DNA of 64,000 bases from Paenibacillus woosongensis (GCF_030122845.1 NZ_CP126084.1:2418001-2482000); one strand, 5' to 3'. Counted from the stretch's first letter, positions 9,370 through 18,331 are shown. Made by a program: numbers and translations. Notes: a model not told the origin generated them from the letters alone.

Positions 9370-10353
9370 ATGTATCGGAATAAACTCATCGCGATATTGC
9401 TTGGCTTCGTCGTCGTAATTGTATTTTGGCAGTGGGGAGGAATAAGGGCTTTTGTTGAAGAAAGCTCGGTTAGGCAAAGCGGTGATTTTGCATTCCGACT
9501 AATTGCAGAAGCGAGCGACGATGATCTGATGAAGATCATTCAGGAGGAAGCCGCGAAACGGCGTGAGGAGCCTGTAGATGCGGTCATAGACCGTGTATGG
9601 AAGGCGATCCCAGGTTATAACGGAATTGAAGTGGACATTGAGAAGACATATCAAAAAGCCAAAGAGCTCCCGCGGGGGGCCGATATTCCCTACCAGTACC
9701 GTGAAGTGAAGCCGCACGTCAATTTGGAGGATTTGGCGCCGGAGCCGATTTACCGCGGAAATCCAAACAAACCGATGGTGGCCTTGATGATTAATGTCGC
9801 TTGGGGGAACGAGTATATTGTCCCGATGCTGGATACGCTGGACGAAGCCAAAGTCAAAGCTACCTTTTTTCTGGATGGGAGCTGGCTGAAGAAAAACGTG
9901 GAAATCGCCAAGGAAATCCAAAAGAGGGGACATCAGCTGGAGAATCATGCCTATTCTCATCCGAACATGAGCCAGTTGGATGATTACCGGGCCAGATTGG
10001 AAATTTCCAAAACGAAGGATTTGCTCAAAAGCGAGCTGAACGTGGACAATCGCTGGTTTGCACCGCCTTCCGGAGATTTTGATGCGCGTACCGTGCGGCA
10101 GGCTGCCGATTATGGATTGAAAACAGTGCTGTGGACGCTGGATACCGTCGATTGGAAAAAACCGCTTCCGTCCAGCATCGTTCAGAAAATATCGGCGAAG
10201 GTAGCTCCCGGAACGCTTATATTGATGCATCCTACCGAATCATCCAGCCGGGCGTTAAAGGATATGATCGCTGTAATTCGTGAGAAAGGATTAGTACTTG
10301 GAACCGTAGAGGAGACGTTGTCAAGCGACCGCGTATTGAAGCCGGGGAGTTGA
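9370..10353 (+). CDS. ylxY: YlxY-type polysaccharide deacetylase-like protein
   Basis: A NodB-homology (carbohydrate esterase 4) protein located between pnp and mlpA as in B. subtilis. It has 327 residues: an N-terminal membrane anchor or signal (about 6-22), a linker, then a NodB domain (about 135-310). Motif 2 is retained as NHAYSHP (zinc histidines), motif 3 as APPSG, motif 4 as DTVDW and motif 5 as LMHP. Motif 1, normally TFDDG and holding the catalytic base and a zinc ligand, is replaced by INVAW. Classical deacetylation may therefore be lost. A sigma-E-type promoter lies 34 nt upstream, suggesting mother-cell expression during sporulation, perhaps in cortex or coat assembly. Confidence 0.85.
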   Translation: MYRNKLIAILLGFVVVIVFWQWGGIRAFVEESSVRQSGDFAFRLIAEASDDDLMKIIQEEAAKRREEPVDAVIDRVWKAIPGYNGIEVDIEKTYQKAKELPRGADIPYQYREVKPHVNLEDLAPEPIYRGNPNKPMVALMINVAWGNEYIVPMLDTLDEAKVKATFFLDGSWLKKNVEIAKEIQKRGHQLENHAYSHPNMSQLDDYRARLEISKTKDLLKSELNVDNRWFAPPSGDFDARTVRQAADYGLKTVLWTLDTVDWKKPLPSSIVQKISAKVAPGTLILMHPTESSSRALKDMIAVIREKGLVLGTVEETLSSDRVLKPGS

Positions 10354-10406
10354 GTAAACTTGTTTTTTTTGATAGGATAATGTTGGCTTTATGGAGTATG
10401 AGAACT

Positions 10407-10430
10407 AAAGTTTTACTTCGTAAAACTTTT
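10407..10430 (+). promoter_or_regulatory. Hairpin abutting the mlpA ribosome site
   Basis: A perfect 10-bp stem AAAGTTTTAC-TTC-GTAAAACTTT ends 2-3 nt before the AGGAGGG ribosome site of mlpA (10432-10438). With the short T run it could be a weak terminator for ylxY or a structure that affects mlpA translation. Confidence 0.55.
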
Positions 10431-10444
10431 TAGGAGGGCCTTTC

Positions 10445-11698
10445 GTGCACAAAACACAGCTTAAAAACGGCCTGCGGGTAGTTATGGAGAAAATTCCAAC
10501 CTTCCGTTCAGTATCGTTTGGTATATGGGTGAAAACTGGATCACGGAACGAAAGTCCTGATTTAGGCGGTATTTCTCATTTTATAGAACACATGCTGTTC
10601 AAGGGGACCGAGCGGTATGATGCTAAAGAGATCGCCGAGCAGTTTGACGCAATTGGCGGCAACGTAAATGCATTTACGTCAAAAGAATATACGTGTTATT
10701 ATGCTAAAGTGCTGGATGAGCATTTGCCGATTGCGGTGGATGTGTTATCTGATATGTTCTTCAGATCGTTGTTCGATGAGGAAGAGCTGCGCAAAGAGAA
10801 AAATGTCATTTTGGAAGAAATCGCGATGTATGAAGATACGCCGGATGACATGGTCCATGACCTAATTTCCGAGGCAGCCTATGGAACTCATCCTCTTGCC
10901 TTGCCTATTCTGGGGACGGAGAAGCAGCTGCAGGCCATGGACTCCTCCCATTTGAAAGCATATATGAGGGAAAAATATACGGTCGACAACACGGTCATCA
11001 GCATTGCCGGGAACTATGACGATAATATTCTTGAGCTGCTAGAGAAGCATTTTGGCGATTTTGGCTCTAGGGGAGCGGAGAGCGCTCTGGCTGCGCCTGA
11101 TTTTCTCGGAGGAATGAAGTTCCATCGTAAGAAGACAGAGCAAAATCACATTTGCTTATCTTTCCCCGGGCTGCAAATTGGCGATAAAAACCAGTATGCC
11201 ATGGTGCTGTTGAACAATGCCTTGGGCGGCGGGATGAGCTCAAGGTTGTTCCAGGAAATCCGCGAGAAGCGGGGACTTGCCTATTCCGTATATTCTTACC
11301 ATAGCTCACATGCGGATAGCGGTCTTTTTACCGTATATGCGGGGACGGCGCCTAAGCAAACCAAGGACGTTCTGGAGCTGACCAAGGAAATACTGCATGA
11401 CGTCTCGCTCAAAGGGCTGACCGAGAGCGAACTGAGCAAAGGGAAAGAGCAGCTGAAAGGAAGCCTAATCCTTAGCCTGGAGAGTACGAGCAGCCGGATG
11501 AACCGGCTTGGCAAGAACGAGCTGATGCTCGGACGCCATTACACGCTGGATGAAATTATATCTCGAATCGAAGCAGTAACGATGGAGGATATCGGTGATG
11601 TGCTGCAAGGGATGTTTAAACAGCCCTATGCGCTGGCTATGGTCGGTTCCTCTGATCGCGTCTTATCAGGAATAAGGAGAGATGAACTTGTCGTATGA
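10445..11698 (+). CDS. mlpA: M16-family zinc protease (MlpA/YmxG)
   Basis: A pitrilysin-type metallopeptidase, cytoplasmic by lack of a signal sequence. It has 417 residues. The inverted zinc motif HFIEH lies at 45-49 and the distal glutamate in EEIAMYED about 75 residues later, so it is predicted active. It starts with GTG at 10445 after AGGAGGG. It overlaps dut by 17 nt. In B. subtilis MlpA (YmxG) lies at the same place and affects extracellular protease expression; the substrate here is unknown. Confidence 0.9.
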   Translation: MHKTQLKNGLRVVMEKIPTFRSVSFGIWVKTGSRNESPDLGGISHFIEHMLFKGTERYDAKEIAEQFDAIGGNVNAFTSKEYTCYYAKVLDEHLPIAVDVLSDMFFRSLFDEEELRKEKNVILEEIAMYEDTPDDMVHDLISEAAYGTHPLALPILGTEKQLQAMDSSHLKAYMREKYTVDNTVISIAGNYDDNILELLEKHFGDFGSRGAESALAAPDFLGGMKFHRKKTEQNHICLSFPGLQIGDKNQYAMVLLNNALGGGMSSRLFQEIREKRGLAYSVYSYHSSHADSGLFTVYAGTAPKQTKDVLELTKEILHDVSLKGLTESELSKGKEQLKGSLILSLESTSSRMNRLGKNELMLGRHYTLDEIISRIEAVTMEDIGDVLQGMFKQPYALAMVGSSDRVLSGIRRDELVV

Positions 11699-12137
11699 AG
11701 TGGAAATTAAACGTTTAGCAGGAACTGAAGATCTTGAGCTGCCGCAGAAGATGTCTTTGCAGGCTTCCGGGTTCGATCTATATGCCGCAATTACCGATGA
11801 AGTTGTGCTGAATCCGGGACAGCGCACCCTGATTCCGACTGGTTTTGCCCTAGCCATGCCGGCTGGCCTGGAAGCCCAAATCCGACCGCGCAGCGGACTA
11901 GCGTTCAAGCATGGCATTACCTGCCTCAATAGTCCTGGCACAATCGATGCCGACTACCGGGGAGAGGTAAAAGTGCTGTTGATCAACCACGGGGACGAGC
12001 CCTTTACCTTCCGGAGGGGAGAGCGCATTGCGCAAATGGTATTCCAAATCGTTCCTGAGGTCAACCTCGTCCAGGTTGAGGAATTGTCTGAAACTGTGCG
12101 CGGTGCCGGAGGATTCGGCCATACCGGAAGAAATTGA
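11682..12137 (+). CDS. dut: dUTP diphosphatase
   Basis: A trimeric dUTPase that hydrolyses dUTP to dUMP and PPi, keeping uracil out of DNA and supplying dUMP for dTMP. It has 151 residues, the usual length. The five motifs are visible: [30 protein letters not shown] and the C-terminal Gly-rich [10 protein letters not shown], which closes over the active site. It starts within the end of mlpA after an AAGGAG site, so it is translationally coupled. In B. subtilis this place holds ymxH instead; dut here is a local difference. Confidence 0.95.
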   Translation: MNLSYEVEIKRLAGTEDLELPQKMSLQASGFDLYAAITDEVVLNPGQRTLIPTGFALAMPAGLEAQIRPRSGLAFKHGITCLNSPGTIDADYRGEVKVLLINHGDEPFTFRRGERIAQMVFQIVPEVNLVQVEELSETVRGAGGFGHTGRN

Positions 12138-12175
12138 ATTTACGCTAAACTAGCTTATTCACAATGCTAGAACAT

Positions 12176-12227
12176 GAAGGCTGCTGGCCTGTACTTATCG
12201 GTACAGGATCGGCAGGCCTTTTTTGTT
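12176..12227 (+). terminator. dut terminator
   Basis: An imperfect long stem: AAGGC/GCCTT and TGC/GCA outside, CCTGTAC/GTACAGG inside, followed by TTTTTTG. Its 5' arm contains a 17-nt sequence that recurs at 18334. Confidence 0.75.
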
Positions 12228-12255
12228 TGCGGCAAAAGCCTATGAACCGGGTATC

Positions 12256-12282
12256 ACCACTTAATAGGCGTCGGCATAAGAT
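12256..12282 (+). promoter_or_regulatory. Possible sigma-K promoter of dpaAB
   Basis: AC (12256-12257), 17-nt spacer, CATAAGAT (12275-12282). This resembles the sigma-K pattern (AC, then CATAnnnT). Dipicolinate synthase is sigma-K controlled in B. subtilis. The match is short and thus tentative. Confidence 0.4.
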
Positions 12283-12320
12283 GTTCTATAATGTGCTAGC
12301 TTGGAAGGAGGACGTCCACG

Positions 12321-13220
12321 ATGCTTACCGGACTAACAATTGTATTTATTGGCGGAGATGCTCGGCAGATTCAAATTATTAACAAGTGTACGGAGCTTGA
12401 CGCTACAGTGAAGGTAGTCGGCTTCGAACAATGGGAGCCTCCTCTATCCGGAGTATCGCATGAGAAGCTGTCTCCCGGTTTGCTGATGCGGGCCGACGTT
12501 ATCGTGTTTCCAGTGATCGGCTGCAATGACCAAGGTGTTGTCGACTCGCCGTTTGCGAACGACGAGGTTGTGCTGACGAAAGATATGTTTGCGGAAATCC
12601 GGGAAGAGACCGTAGTTTATACAGGCATGGCCAAAAGTTTATTGAAACGCATGGCCGCCGAATTCAGTTTCAAGTTAATCGAGCTGCTTGAGCGGGATGA
12701 TGTGGCGATATTCAACTCGATACCAACGGCTGAAGGAGCCATCATGATGGCGATTCAGCATACCGACATTACGATTCATGGTTCGACCTGTATCGTGCTG
12801 GGCATAGGAAGGACTGGGTTTACCTTGGCGCAAACCTTGCAGGGCCTAGGAGCAACCGTGAAGGTAGGGGTTCGCCGGGAAGATCAGGCAGCCAGAGCTG
12901 TCCAAATGGGATGGAAGCCTTTCGTAGCAACGGATTTGAGGGCTTATACGGGGGGAATCGACTTGATTTTTAACACGATTCCGACTATGATAGTCACAGC
13001 ACAAATCATCTCGAAATTGCCCCGGAACGTCGTCATTATTGATCTTGCTTCGGCTCCAGGAGGAACTGATTTTCGCTTTGCGGAGAAGCGGGGAATCAAG
13101 GCGCTTCTGGCCCCTGGTTTGCCCGGAATCGTCGCTCCTAAGACAGCAGGGATCATAATGGCGAATACGATCTGTCAGTCGATATCGGAAGAGTTCCATT
13201 TACGGGGGGATGAAATGTGA
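12321..13220 (+). CDS. dpaA: Dipicolinate synthase subunit A
   Basis: DpaA (SpoVFA) with DpaB makes dipicolinic acid from the dihydrodipicolinate pathway in the mother cell; dipicolinate with calcium dehydrates the spore core. It has 299 residues: an N-terminal DpaA_N domain (about 1-130) and a Rossmann NAD(P)-binding half with VLGIGRTGFTLAQTL (about 158-172). The ATG follows AAGGAGG. Its stop overlaps the dpaB start. The downstream dapG and dapA genes supply the shared lysine/diaminopimelate branch, as in B. subtilis. Confidence 0.95.
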   Translation: MLTGLTIVFIGGDARQIQIINKCTELDATVKVVGFEQWEPPLSGVSHEKLSPGLLMRADVIVFPVIGCNDQGVVDSPFANDEVVLTKDMFAEIREETVVYTGMAKSLLKRMAAEFSFKLIELLERDDVAIFNSIPTAEGAIMMAIQHTDITIHGSTCIVLGIGRTGFTLAQTLQGLGATVKVGVRREDQAARAVQMGWKPFVATDLRAYTGGIDLIFNTIPTMIVTAQIISKLPRNVVIIDLASAPGGTDFRFAEKRGIKALLAPGLPGIVAPKTAGIIMANTICQSISEEFHLRGDEM

Positions 13221-13807
13221 ATTGGCAGGGTAAAACGGTAGGCTATGCGATAACAGGTTCGCATTGTACGTTTGCTGAAGTAATGCCGCAAATCAAGCGC
13301 TTTGTCGACGAGGGAGCCAAGGTGGTTCCAATAGTATCTCATACGGTATTAACGACGGATACCCGGTTTGGCAAGTCGGAAGATTGGCGCAGTCAGATGA
13401 AGGAGATAACAGGGAATGAAATAATTTCCTCCATTGTCGATGCTGAGCCGCTAGGGCCTACGAGGCTGCTGGACGTTCTAGTTATTGCGCCCTGCACCGG
13501 AACGACGACGAGCAAGCTTGCTAACGCGGTGACCGACAGTCCGGTATTGATGGCGGCGAAGGCCCAATTGCGTAATGGGCGCCCTGTCGTGCTGGCTGTA
13601 TCAACGAATGACGGTCTTGGCTTCAACCTGGCTAATATCGCAAAATTAATCGTTGCTAAGAATATTTATTTCGTTCCTTTCGGACAGGATAATCCGACGG
13701 GCAAACCAAACTCCCTCGTGGCCAGAATGGAGCTCGTCCCCGAAGCAGCCTATGCCGCGCTGGAAGGTAAGCAATACCAGCCGCTGATTATTGAACGATT
13801 CAGATAA
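13217..13807 (+). CDS. dpaB: Dipicolinate synthase subunit B
   Basis: DpaB (SpoVFB) is the flavoprotein-fold partner of DpaA. It has 196 residues and a flavodoxin/flavoprotein (HFCD-like) fold, with the start GYAITGSHCTF and the motif VIAPCTGTTTSKLANA (about 93-108), typical of this family. It starts with GTG, overlapping the dpaA stop by 4 nt (ATGTGA), so the subunits are coupled. The region downstream holds a decayed asd remnant. Confidence 0.95.
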   Translation: MNWQGKTVGYAITGSHCTFAEVMPQIKRFVDEGAKVVPIVSHTVLTTDTRFGKSEDWRSQMKEITGNEIISSIVDAEPLGPTRLLDVLVIAPCTGTTTSKLANAVTDSPVLMAAKAQLRNGRPVVLAVSTNDGLGFNLANIAKLIVAKNIYFVPFGQDNPTGKPNSLVARMELVPEAAYAALEGKQYQPLIIERFR

Positions 13808-13853
13808 TGGATTCATATTAATTCACATATAGTTCTTTTGGGGAAAGGAAGAC

Positions 13854-14095
13854 GTGCCGGCTGGCCCAACTAAATTAATTTCGTTGTGGCAGGAGCAACA
13901 GGGGAGAGCTCGTACATGATCCGGCGAGAAGTAGGTATTCACGGTCAGTAGGTATTCACGGTCCGCTTGTGCCGTAATCCGGGTAATCAGCGCGGTTTGA
14001 ACATGTGGATCGTATCCTACAACCTGATTTAAGGGAGTGTATGGAGCGCTGTTTAAAACGCGGAAATCGTCGCAGCACAAGCGTTACCGAGTTAA
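13854..14095 (+). pseudogene. asd: Decayed remnant of aspartate-semialdehyde dehydrogenase (asd)
   Basis: The dpaB-dapG gap holds two fragments of an asd gene. Bases 13880-13906 read FVVAGATGE, the NADP-binding N-terminus of Asd. Bases 13952-14095 read VFTVRLCRNPGNQRG, then LNMWIVSYNLI, a stop, GSVWSAV, a stop, and NAEIVAAQALPS; without the stops this is the Asd C-terminus (RxPxNxxGLNMWIVSDNLxKG.WNAVQ.AE). The middle, about 300 codons, is missing. A 17-bp tandem duplication (13930-13946 and 13947-13963) breaks the reading frame. An AAAGGAAG ribosome site survives at 13845-13852. In B. subtilis asd occupies exactly this position. A working asd must then lie elsewhere. Confidence 0.75.
13930..13963 (+). 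repeat. 17-bp perfect tandem duplication
   Basis: AGTAGGTATTCACGGTC occurs twice in direct succession inside the asd remnant, shifting the frame by 17 nt. It looks like a replication-slippage scar in decaying DNA. Confidence 0.9.
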
Positions 14096-14168
14096 ATAGC
14101 AGAGAGGCAATTCAAGAAAGACGGAATGAAGTACTGCTTTACTCCGCCATCATACTGGAGGAATATGC

Positions 14169-15392
14169 ATGCACATTATGGTGCAGAAGTTCGGCGGCAC
14201 ATCCCTCTCCTCTGCAGAAGCGAGGGAGCATGTCATTTCACACATTCGCCGGGAACTGGATAACGGCTACCGGCTTGTTGTTGTAGTATCGGCTATGGGC
14301 CGGAAGGGAGATCCCTATGCAACGGATACGCTGCTTGATCTGATCGAGCAGGCGGGGGGATCTCTTTCCTCGCGAGAACAGGATTTACTGCTGTGCTGCG
14401 GTGAAATCATATCCGCCAGCTTGCTCAGCAGTCTGCTGCAGCGCGAGGGTATTCTATCCACCGTACTGACGGGAGCTCAGGCAGGATTCAGAACGGACAG
14501 CCAATTCGGCAATGCCCGCATTCTTGATGTTGTTCCCACCCGTGTGATTGAGGAATTGGAGAACCGGAACGTCGTGATCGTGACGGGGTTCCAGGGACAG
14601 AACGTGAACGGTGAATTTACGACGTTGGGACGGGGCGGCAGCGACACTTCGGCTACGGCGCTGGGTGCGGCGCTGCATGCAGAAATGGTTGATATTTATA
14701 CAGATGTCAACGGCATATTGACAGCCGACCCGCGCATTGTCGAGGATGCCAGGGCTCTGACGCATGTCAGTTATGCCGAAATCTGCAATATGGCCCATCA
14801 GGGAGCTAAGGTCATTCATCCCCGTGCAGTTGAGATTGCGATGCAGTCCGGCATACCCATTCGAGTCCGCTCCACGTTTTCGCAAAGCGAAGGGACACTG
14901 GTTGCCAATCCTGAAGGCTTTAGAGATGTACAGACAGGGGTTGTCGACAGATATGTTACCGGAATAGCGTACGTCGGAAATGTAACCCAGATTACGGTGC
15001 AATCTTCCGGACAATCTGAGGCGAATTTGCAGCTGCAGGTGTTCAAAGCAATGGCTGCACACGCGATCAGCGTCGATTTTATTAATGTAACCCCTTCGGG
15101 GGTCGTTTATACGGTATTTGACAGCGATGCCGGGAAAGCGAAAGCGATTTTGGAATCGATGGGCTTCTCTCCCCGCATATTAAGCGGATGCGCTAAGGTA
15201 TCCGTCATCGGCGGCGGGATTAACGGGGTGCCGGGAATTATGGCTCAGATCGTTGAAGCACTAACCGAGCAGGGCATTCAAATATTGCAGTCTGCGGACT
15301 CAAATACGACGATATGGGTGCTCGTGAACAAAGAGGACATGGTACAGGCACTTAGGGCGCTGCACACCAAGTTCGAGCTTGCCCATCAGTGA
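14169..15392 (+). CDS. dapG: Aspartate kinase (DapG type)
   Basis: Phosphorylates aspartate, the first step toward diaminopimelate, lysine, threonine and methionine. It has 407 residues. KFGGTS is at residues 7-12, the catalytic region contains GRGGSDTSA, and two C-terminal ACT domains (about 260-400) make it allosteric. In B. subtilis the dapG isoenzyme at this locus is regulated by diaminopimelate; the same is inferred here. The ATG at 14169 follows GGAGGAAT. It is followed by dapA after 23 nt. Confidence 0.93.
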   Translation: MHIMVQKFGGTSLSSAEAREHVISHIRRELDNGYRLVVVVSAMGRKGDPYATDTLLDLIEQAGGSLSSREQDLLLCCGEIISASLLSSLLQREGILSTVLTGAQAGFRTDSQFGNARILDVVPTRVIEELENRNVVIVTGFQGQNVNGEFTTLGRGGSDTSATALGAALHAEMVDIYTDVNGILTADPRIVEDARALTHVSYAEICNMAHQGAKVIHPRAVEIAMQSGIPIRVRSTFSQSEGTLVANPEGFRDVQTGVVDRYVTGIAYVGNVTQITVQSSGQSEANLQLQVFKAMAAHAISVDFINVTPSGVVYTVFDSDAGKAKAILESMGFSPRILSGCAKVSVIGGGINGVPGIMAQIVEALTEQGIQILQSADSNTTIWVLVNKEDMVQALRALHTKFELAHQ

Positions 15393-15415
15393 ATTATTTT
15401 AGAGGGGGATACAAC

Positions 15416-16291
15416 ATGGATTTCGGAAGATTGATTACGGCCATGGTAACTCCTTTCGATGACCAAGGGGTTATCGACTGGGAGCAGACGGCTAGGCTAA
15501 TTGACTATTTGATCGATGAGCAGAAATCAGATGCTCTGGTCATTTGCGGTACGACGGGGGAATCACCAACACTAAGCGAAGAAGAGAAACTTTCTCTTTT
15601 CGAATTTGCCTTGAAGCAAGCCAACGGGCGCTGCAAAATCATTGCCGGCACCGGCAGCAACAATACGGCAGAGTCCATTCAATTGACGGCAAAGGCAGAG
15701 AAGTGCGGCGTCGATGGTGTGCTGCTCGTCGCGCCATATTACAATAAGCCCAACCAAGAAGGCTTGTATCGCCATTTCGAAGCGATTGCCCGTTCGACGG
15801 AGCTTCCGGTCATGCTGTACAATGTACCAAGCCGTACGGTGATCGGCCTCACGGCTGAAACAACACTGCGCCTGGCCCAACTTCCAAATGTGGTTGCGAC
15901 TAAAGAATGCGCATCTTTAGAGCAGGTGACCCAAATCGTTGCCGGTGCTCCTGAAGGCTTCAAAGTGTATTCAGGGGACGATTCCGCCACCTTGCCGGCC
16001 ATGTCTGTCGGCGCCTATGGCATTGTCAGTGTAGCCAGCCATATTATTGGCCATCAGATGAAGGAAATGATCGGAGCATTCTTGGATGGCCGAGTGGTCG
16101 AATCCGCCAAATTGCATCAGCGGCTGCTTCCGGTATTCAAAGGGCTGTTCGAATGTCCGCATCCGGTTCCAAACCCGGTTGCCGTTAAATATGCGCTAAA
16201 CCAAACTGGTTTTGCCGTAGGCTCTGTACGTTTGCCGCTTGTACCGCCTACGGAAGCAGAGGCTGCGTTTATCCGCAATCTGCTCCCTTAA
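15416..16291 (+). CDS. dapA: 4-hydroxy-tetrahydrodipicolinate synthase
   Basis: Condenses pyruvate with aspartate semialdehyde, the branch step for lysine, peptidoglycan diaminopimelate and dipicolinate. It has 291 residues. The Schiff-base lysine is K163 (VATKECAS), the catalytic tyrosine Y136 (LYNVPSRT), and GTTGE lies at 45-49. The ATG at 15416 follows AGAGGGGGA; a longer in-frame start at 15389 overlaps dapG but adds nine unconserved residues. A clear terminator ends the dapGA unit. Confidence 0.96.
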   Translation: MDFGRLITAMVTPFDDQGVIDWEQTARLIDYLIDEQKSDALVICGTTGESPTLSEEEKLSLFEFALKQANGRCKIIAGTGSNNTAESIQLTAKAEKCGVDGVLLVAPYYNKPNQEGLYRHFEAIARSTELPVMLYNVPSRTVIGLTAETTLRLAQLPNVVATKECASLEQVTQIVAGAPEGFKVYSGDDSATLPAMSVGAYGIVSVASHIIGHQMKEMIGAFLDGRVVESAKLHQRLLPVFKGLFECPHPVPNPVAVKYALNQTGFAVGSVRLPLVPPTEAEAAFIRNLLP

Positions 16292-16323
16292 GGGAATAAG
16301 TTAAAAATGTGCTCTTCTTCCAG

Positions 16324-16357
16324 AAACCGATGCCCGCTTTGGGGCATCGGTTTTTTT
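16324..16357 (+). terminator. dapA terminator
   Basis: AACCGATGCCC, 6-nt loop, GGGCATCGGTT, then TTTTTT. Confidence 0.92.
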
Positions 16358-16400
16358 GGTATTGCATAAGGTAACGTTAACTAGCTGTAAAGTGTTTGAC

Positions 16401-16430
16401 TTGTTTTTTGCCATTTTAATCATGTATAAT
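16401..16430 (+). promoter_or_regulatory. RNase J promoter
   Basis: TTGTTT (16401-16406), 18-nt spacer, perfect TATAAT (16425-16430). A TTGACT lies 5 nt further upstream but its spacing is too long. Confidence 0.55.
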
Positions 16431-16518
16431 GATTTCAAGTGACTGGGTGCGGTGATTTAAAAAAATTTAATGTTATCAAAATATACAACGTCCAAATAAC
16501 TAGGAGGGTTAGATTCAC

Positions 16519-18198
16519 TTGTCCAAAAAAATGAATAATGATAAATTGACGATCTTTGCATTGGGCGGCGTAGCGGAAATCGGAAAGAACATGTACGTCG
16601 TTCAGTATGCCAATGACATCGTTGTAATTGATGCTGGCCTTAAATTTCCAGAAGAGGACATGCTTGGCATTGACATCGTCATTCCCGATATCACTTACTT
16701 GACGGAGAACCGTGACAAAGTAAGAGGCATCGTGCTTACGCACGGGCATGAAGACCATATCGGCGGCTTGCCTTATGTACTCAAAAACTTGAATGTTCCC
16801 GTATACGGAACCAAATTAACGTTAGGTCTGGTCGAGAACAAGCTGAAGGAAGCCGGCTTGCTGGGCGATACAAAGCGCGTGCTCATTCATGCCGATTCGG
16901 AAGTGCAGCTGGGGTCGACGCTTAAAGCGACATTCTTCAAAACAAATCACAGTATTCCTGATTCGGTTGGGGTGTGCATTGAAACGCCGGAAGGCAACGT
17001 AGTTCACACAGGTGACTTCAAATTTGATCATACTCCAGTCAATGATCAATTTGCTGATTTGCACCGCATGGGGGAAATCGGCAAGAAAGGGGTACTAGCG
17101 CTTTTATCGGATAGTACGAATGCGGAGAAACCTGGTTTCACACCGTCGGAGAAAAATGTCGGCATCGTCCTGGATGATATCTTCCGCAAGGCTCAGCAGC
17201 GTGTCGTTGTTGCTACGTTTGCTTCCAACGTGCACCGGATTCAACAGGTAATCGATGCGGCTTATTCGACGGACCGCAAGCTGACGATTATCGGACGCAG
17301 CATGGTTAACGTCGTGACGATTGCTTCGGAGCTCGGATATCTGAACGTCCCTGACGGCATTCTGATCGAGCCGGAAGAAGTAAACAAAATGGCTGCGGAC
17401 CGCGTCGTCATTTTATGTACAGGCAGCCAAGGCGAGCCGATGTCGGCGTTAACACGCATGGCCCGTTCCACACATCGCAAGGTCGATATTTTGCCTGGGG
17501 ATACGGTGATCATCGCAGCGACTCCTGTACCTGGTAACGAAAAATACGTGGGACGGACGATCGATGAACTGTTCCGGTTAGGCGCCGAGGTGATTTACAG
17601 CGGCTCGAATTCCGGTGTTCACGTATCCGGCCATGGCAGCCAGGAAGAATTGAAATTAATGCTGAATTTGATGCGACCTAAATTTTTCATCCCCGTCCAC
17701 GGGGAATACCGCATGCTGCGGAAGCATGCACTGCTCGGAGAGTCCGTCGGCGTTGACCCGGATAATATTTTTCTGCTCGATATTGGCGAAATGGTGGAAA
17801 TCCAGAACGGCGTCGCTCGCAAGGCCGGTAAAGTTCCAGCAGGCAACGTTCTGATTGATGGCCTTGGAGTTGGCGACGTAGGTAATATCGTGCTTCGCGA
17901 TCGCAAGCTGCTGTCTCAGGACGGCATTCTGGTCGTCGTCGTTACGCTGAGCAAGCAGGATGGAACAATCGTATCCGGTCCGGATATTATTTCCAGAGGT
18001 TTCGTATACGTAAGGGAGTCCGAAGGCCTGCTTGAAGAGGCGAACCGAATCGTTTCCAGCACGTTGGAGAAATTAATGAGCGAGAACGTTAACGAATGGG
18101 CTTCGCTCAAGACCAATGTCAAGGATGCGCTTGGACGCTTCCTCTATGAGCAAACCCGGCGCAGACCGATGATATTGCCGATCATTATGGAAGTGTAA
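16519..18198 (+). CDS. rnjB: Ribonuclease J (RnjB position)
   Basis: A metallo-beta-lactamase/beta-CASP ribonuclease with 5'-3' exonuclease and endonuclease activity. It has 559 residues, with HGHEDH at 75-80, a beta-CASP domain (about 200-370), the motif HVSGHGSQEE (about 370) and the C-terminal dimer domain ending RRPMILPIIMEV. Location downstream of dapA equals B. subtilis rnjB, and several segments resemble RNase J2. The metal motif, however, is intact; B. subtilis J2 has HGHDEN. The start TTG at 16519 follows TAGGAGGGT. Paralogue assignment is uncertain; RNase J itself is certain. Confidence 0.93.
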   Translation: MSKKMNNDKLTIFALGGVAEIGKNMYVVQYANDIVVIDAGLKFPEEDMLGIDIVIPDITYLTENRDKVRGIVLTHGHEDHIGGLPYVLKNLNVPVYGTKLTLGLVENKLKEAGLLGDTKRVLIHADSEVQLGSTLKATFFKTNHSIPDSVGVCIETPEGNVVHTGDFKFDHTPVNDQFADLHRMGEIGKKGVLALLSDSTNAEKPGFTPSEKNVGIVLDDIFRKAQQRVVVATFASNVHRIQQVIDAAYSTDRKLTIIGRSMVNVVTIASELGYLNVPDGILIEPEEVNKMAADRVVILCTGSQGEPMSALTRMARSTHRKVDILPGDTVIIAATPVPGNEKYVGRTIDELFRLGAEVIYSGSNSGVHVSGHGSQEELKLMLNLMRPKFFIPVHGEYRMLRKHALLGESVGVDPDNIFLLDIGEMVEIQNGVARKAGKVPAGNVLIDGLGVGDVGNIVLRDRKLLSQDGILVVVVTLSKQDGTIVSGPDIISRGFVYVRESEGLLEEANRIVSSTLEKLMSENVNEWASLKTNVKDALGRFLYEQTRRRPMILPIIMEV

Positions 18199-18259
18199 TG
18201 AACAACTGTAAAAATAAGAAAAATTCATATATCTGACCTTTCGGGTCGGGCACACAGTC

Positions 18260-18319
18260 GCCCCTTCTCCTGCCGGCAATATTGGACGGTTTCTTGTAGG
18301 AGAGGGGGCTTTCTTTTTT
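18260..18319 (+). terminator. RNase J terminator
   Basis: A 14-bp stem (18260-18273 with 18296-18309, two wobbles) around a 22-nt loop, followed by TTTCTTTTTTG. Loop bases CCGGCAA could also pair with TTGCCGG at 18321-18327. Confidence 0.8.
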
Positions 18320-18331
18320 GTTGCCGGTCCT

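Noticed and set aside
13823..14286. Small frames on both strands between dpaB and dapG
   Set aside because: The DNA is better explained as decayed asd; none has a ribosome site or conserved start.
16396..16430. TTGACT as the -35 of RNase J
   Set aside because: The spacer to TATAAT would be 23 nt, too long for sigma-A.
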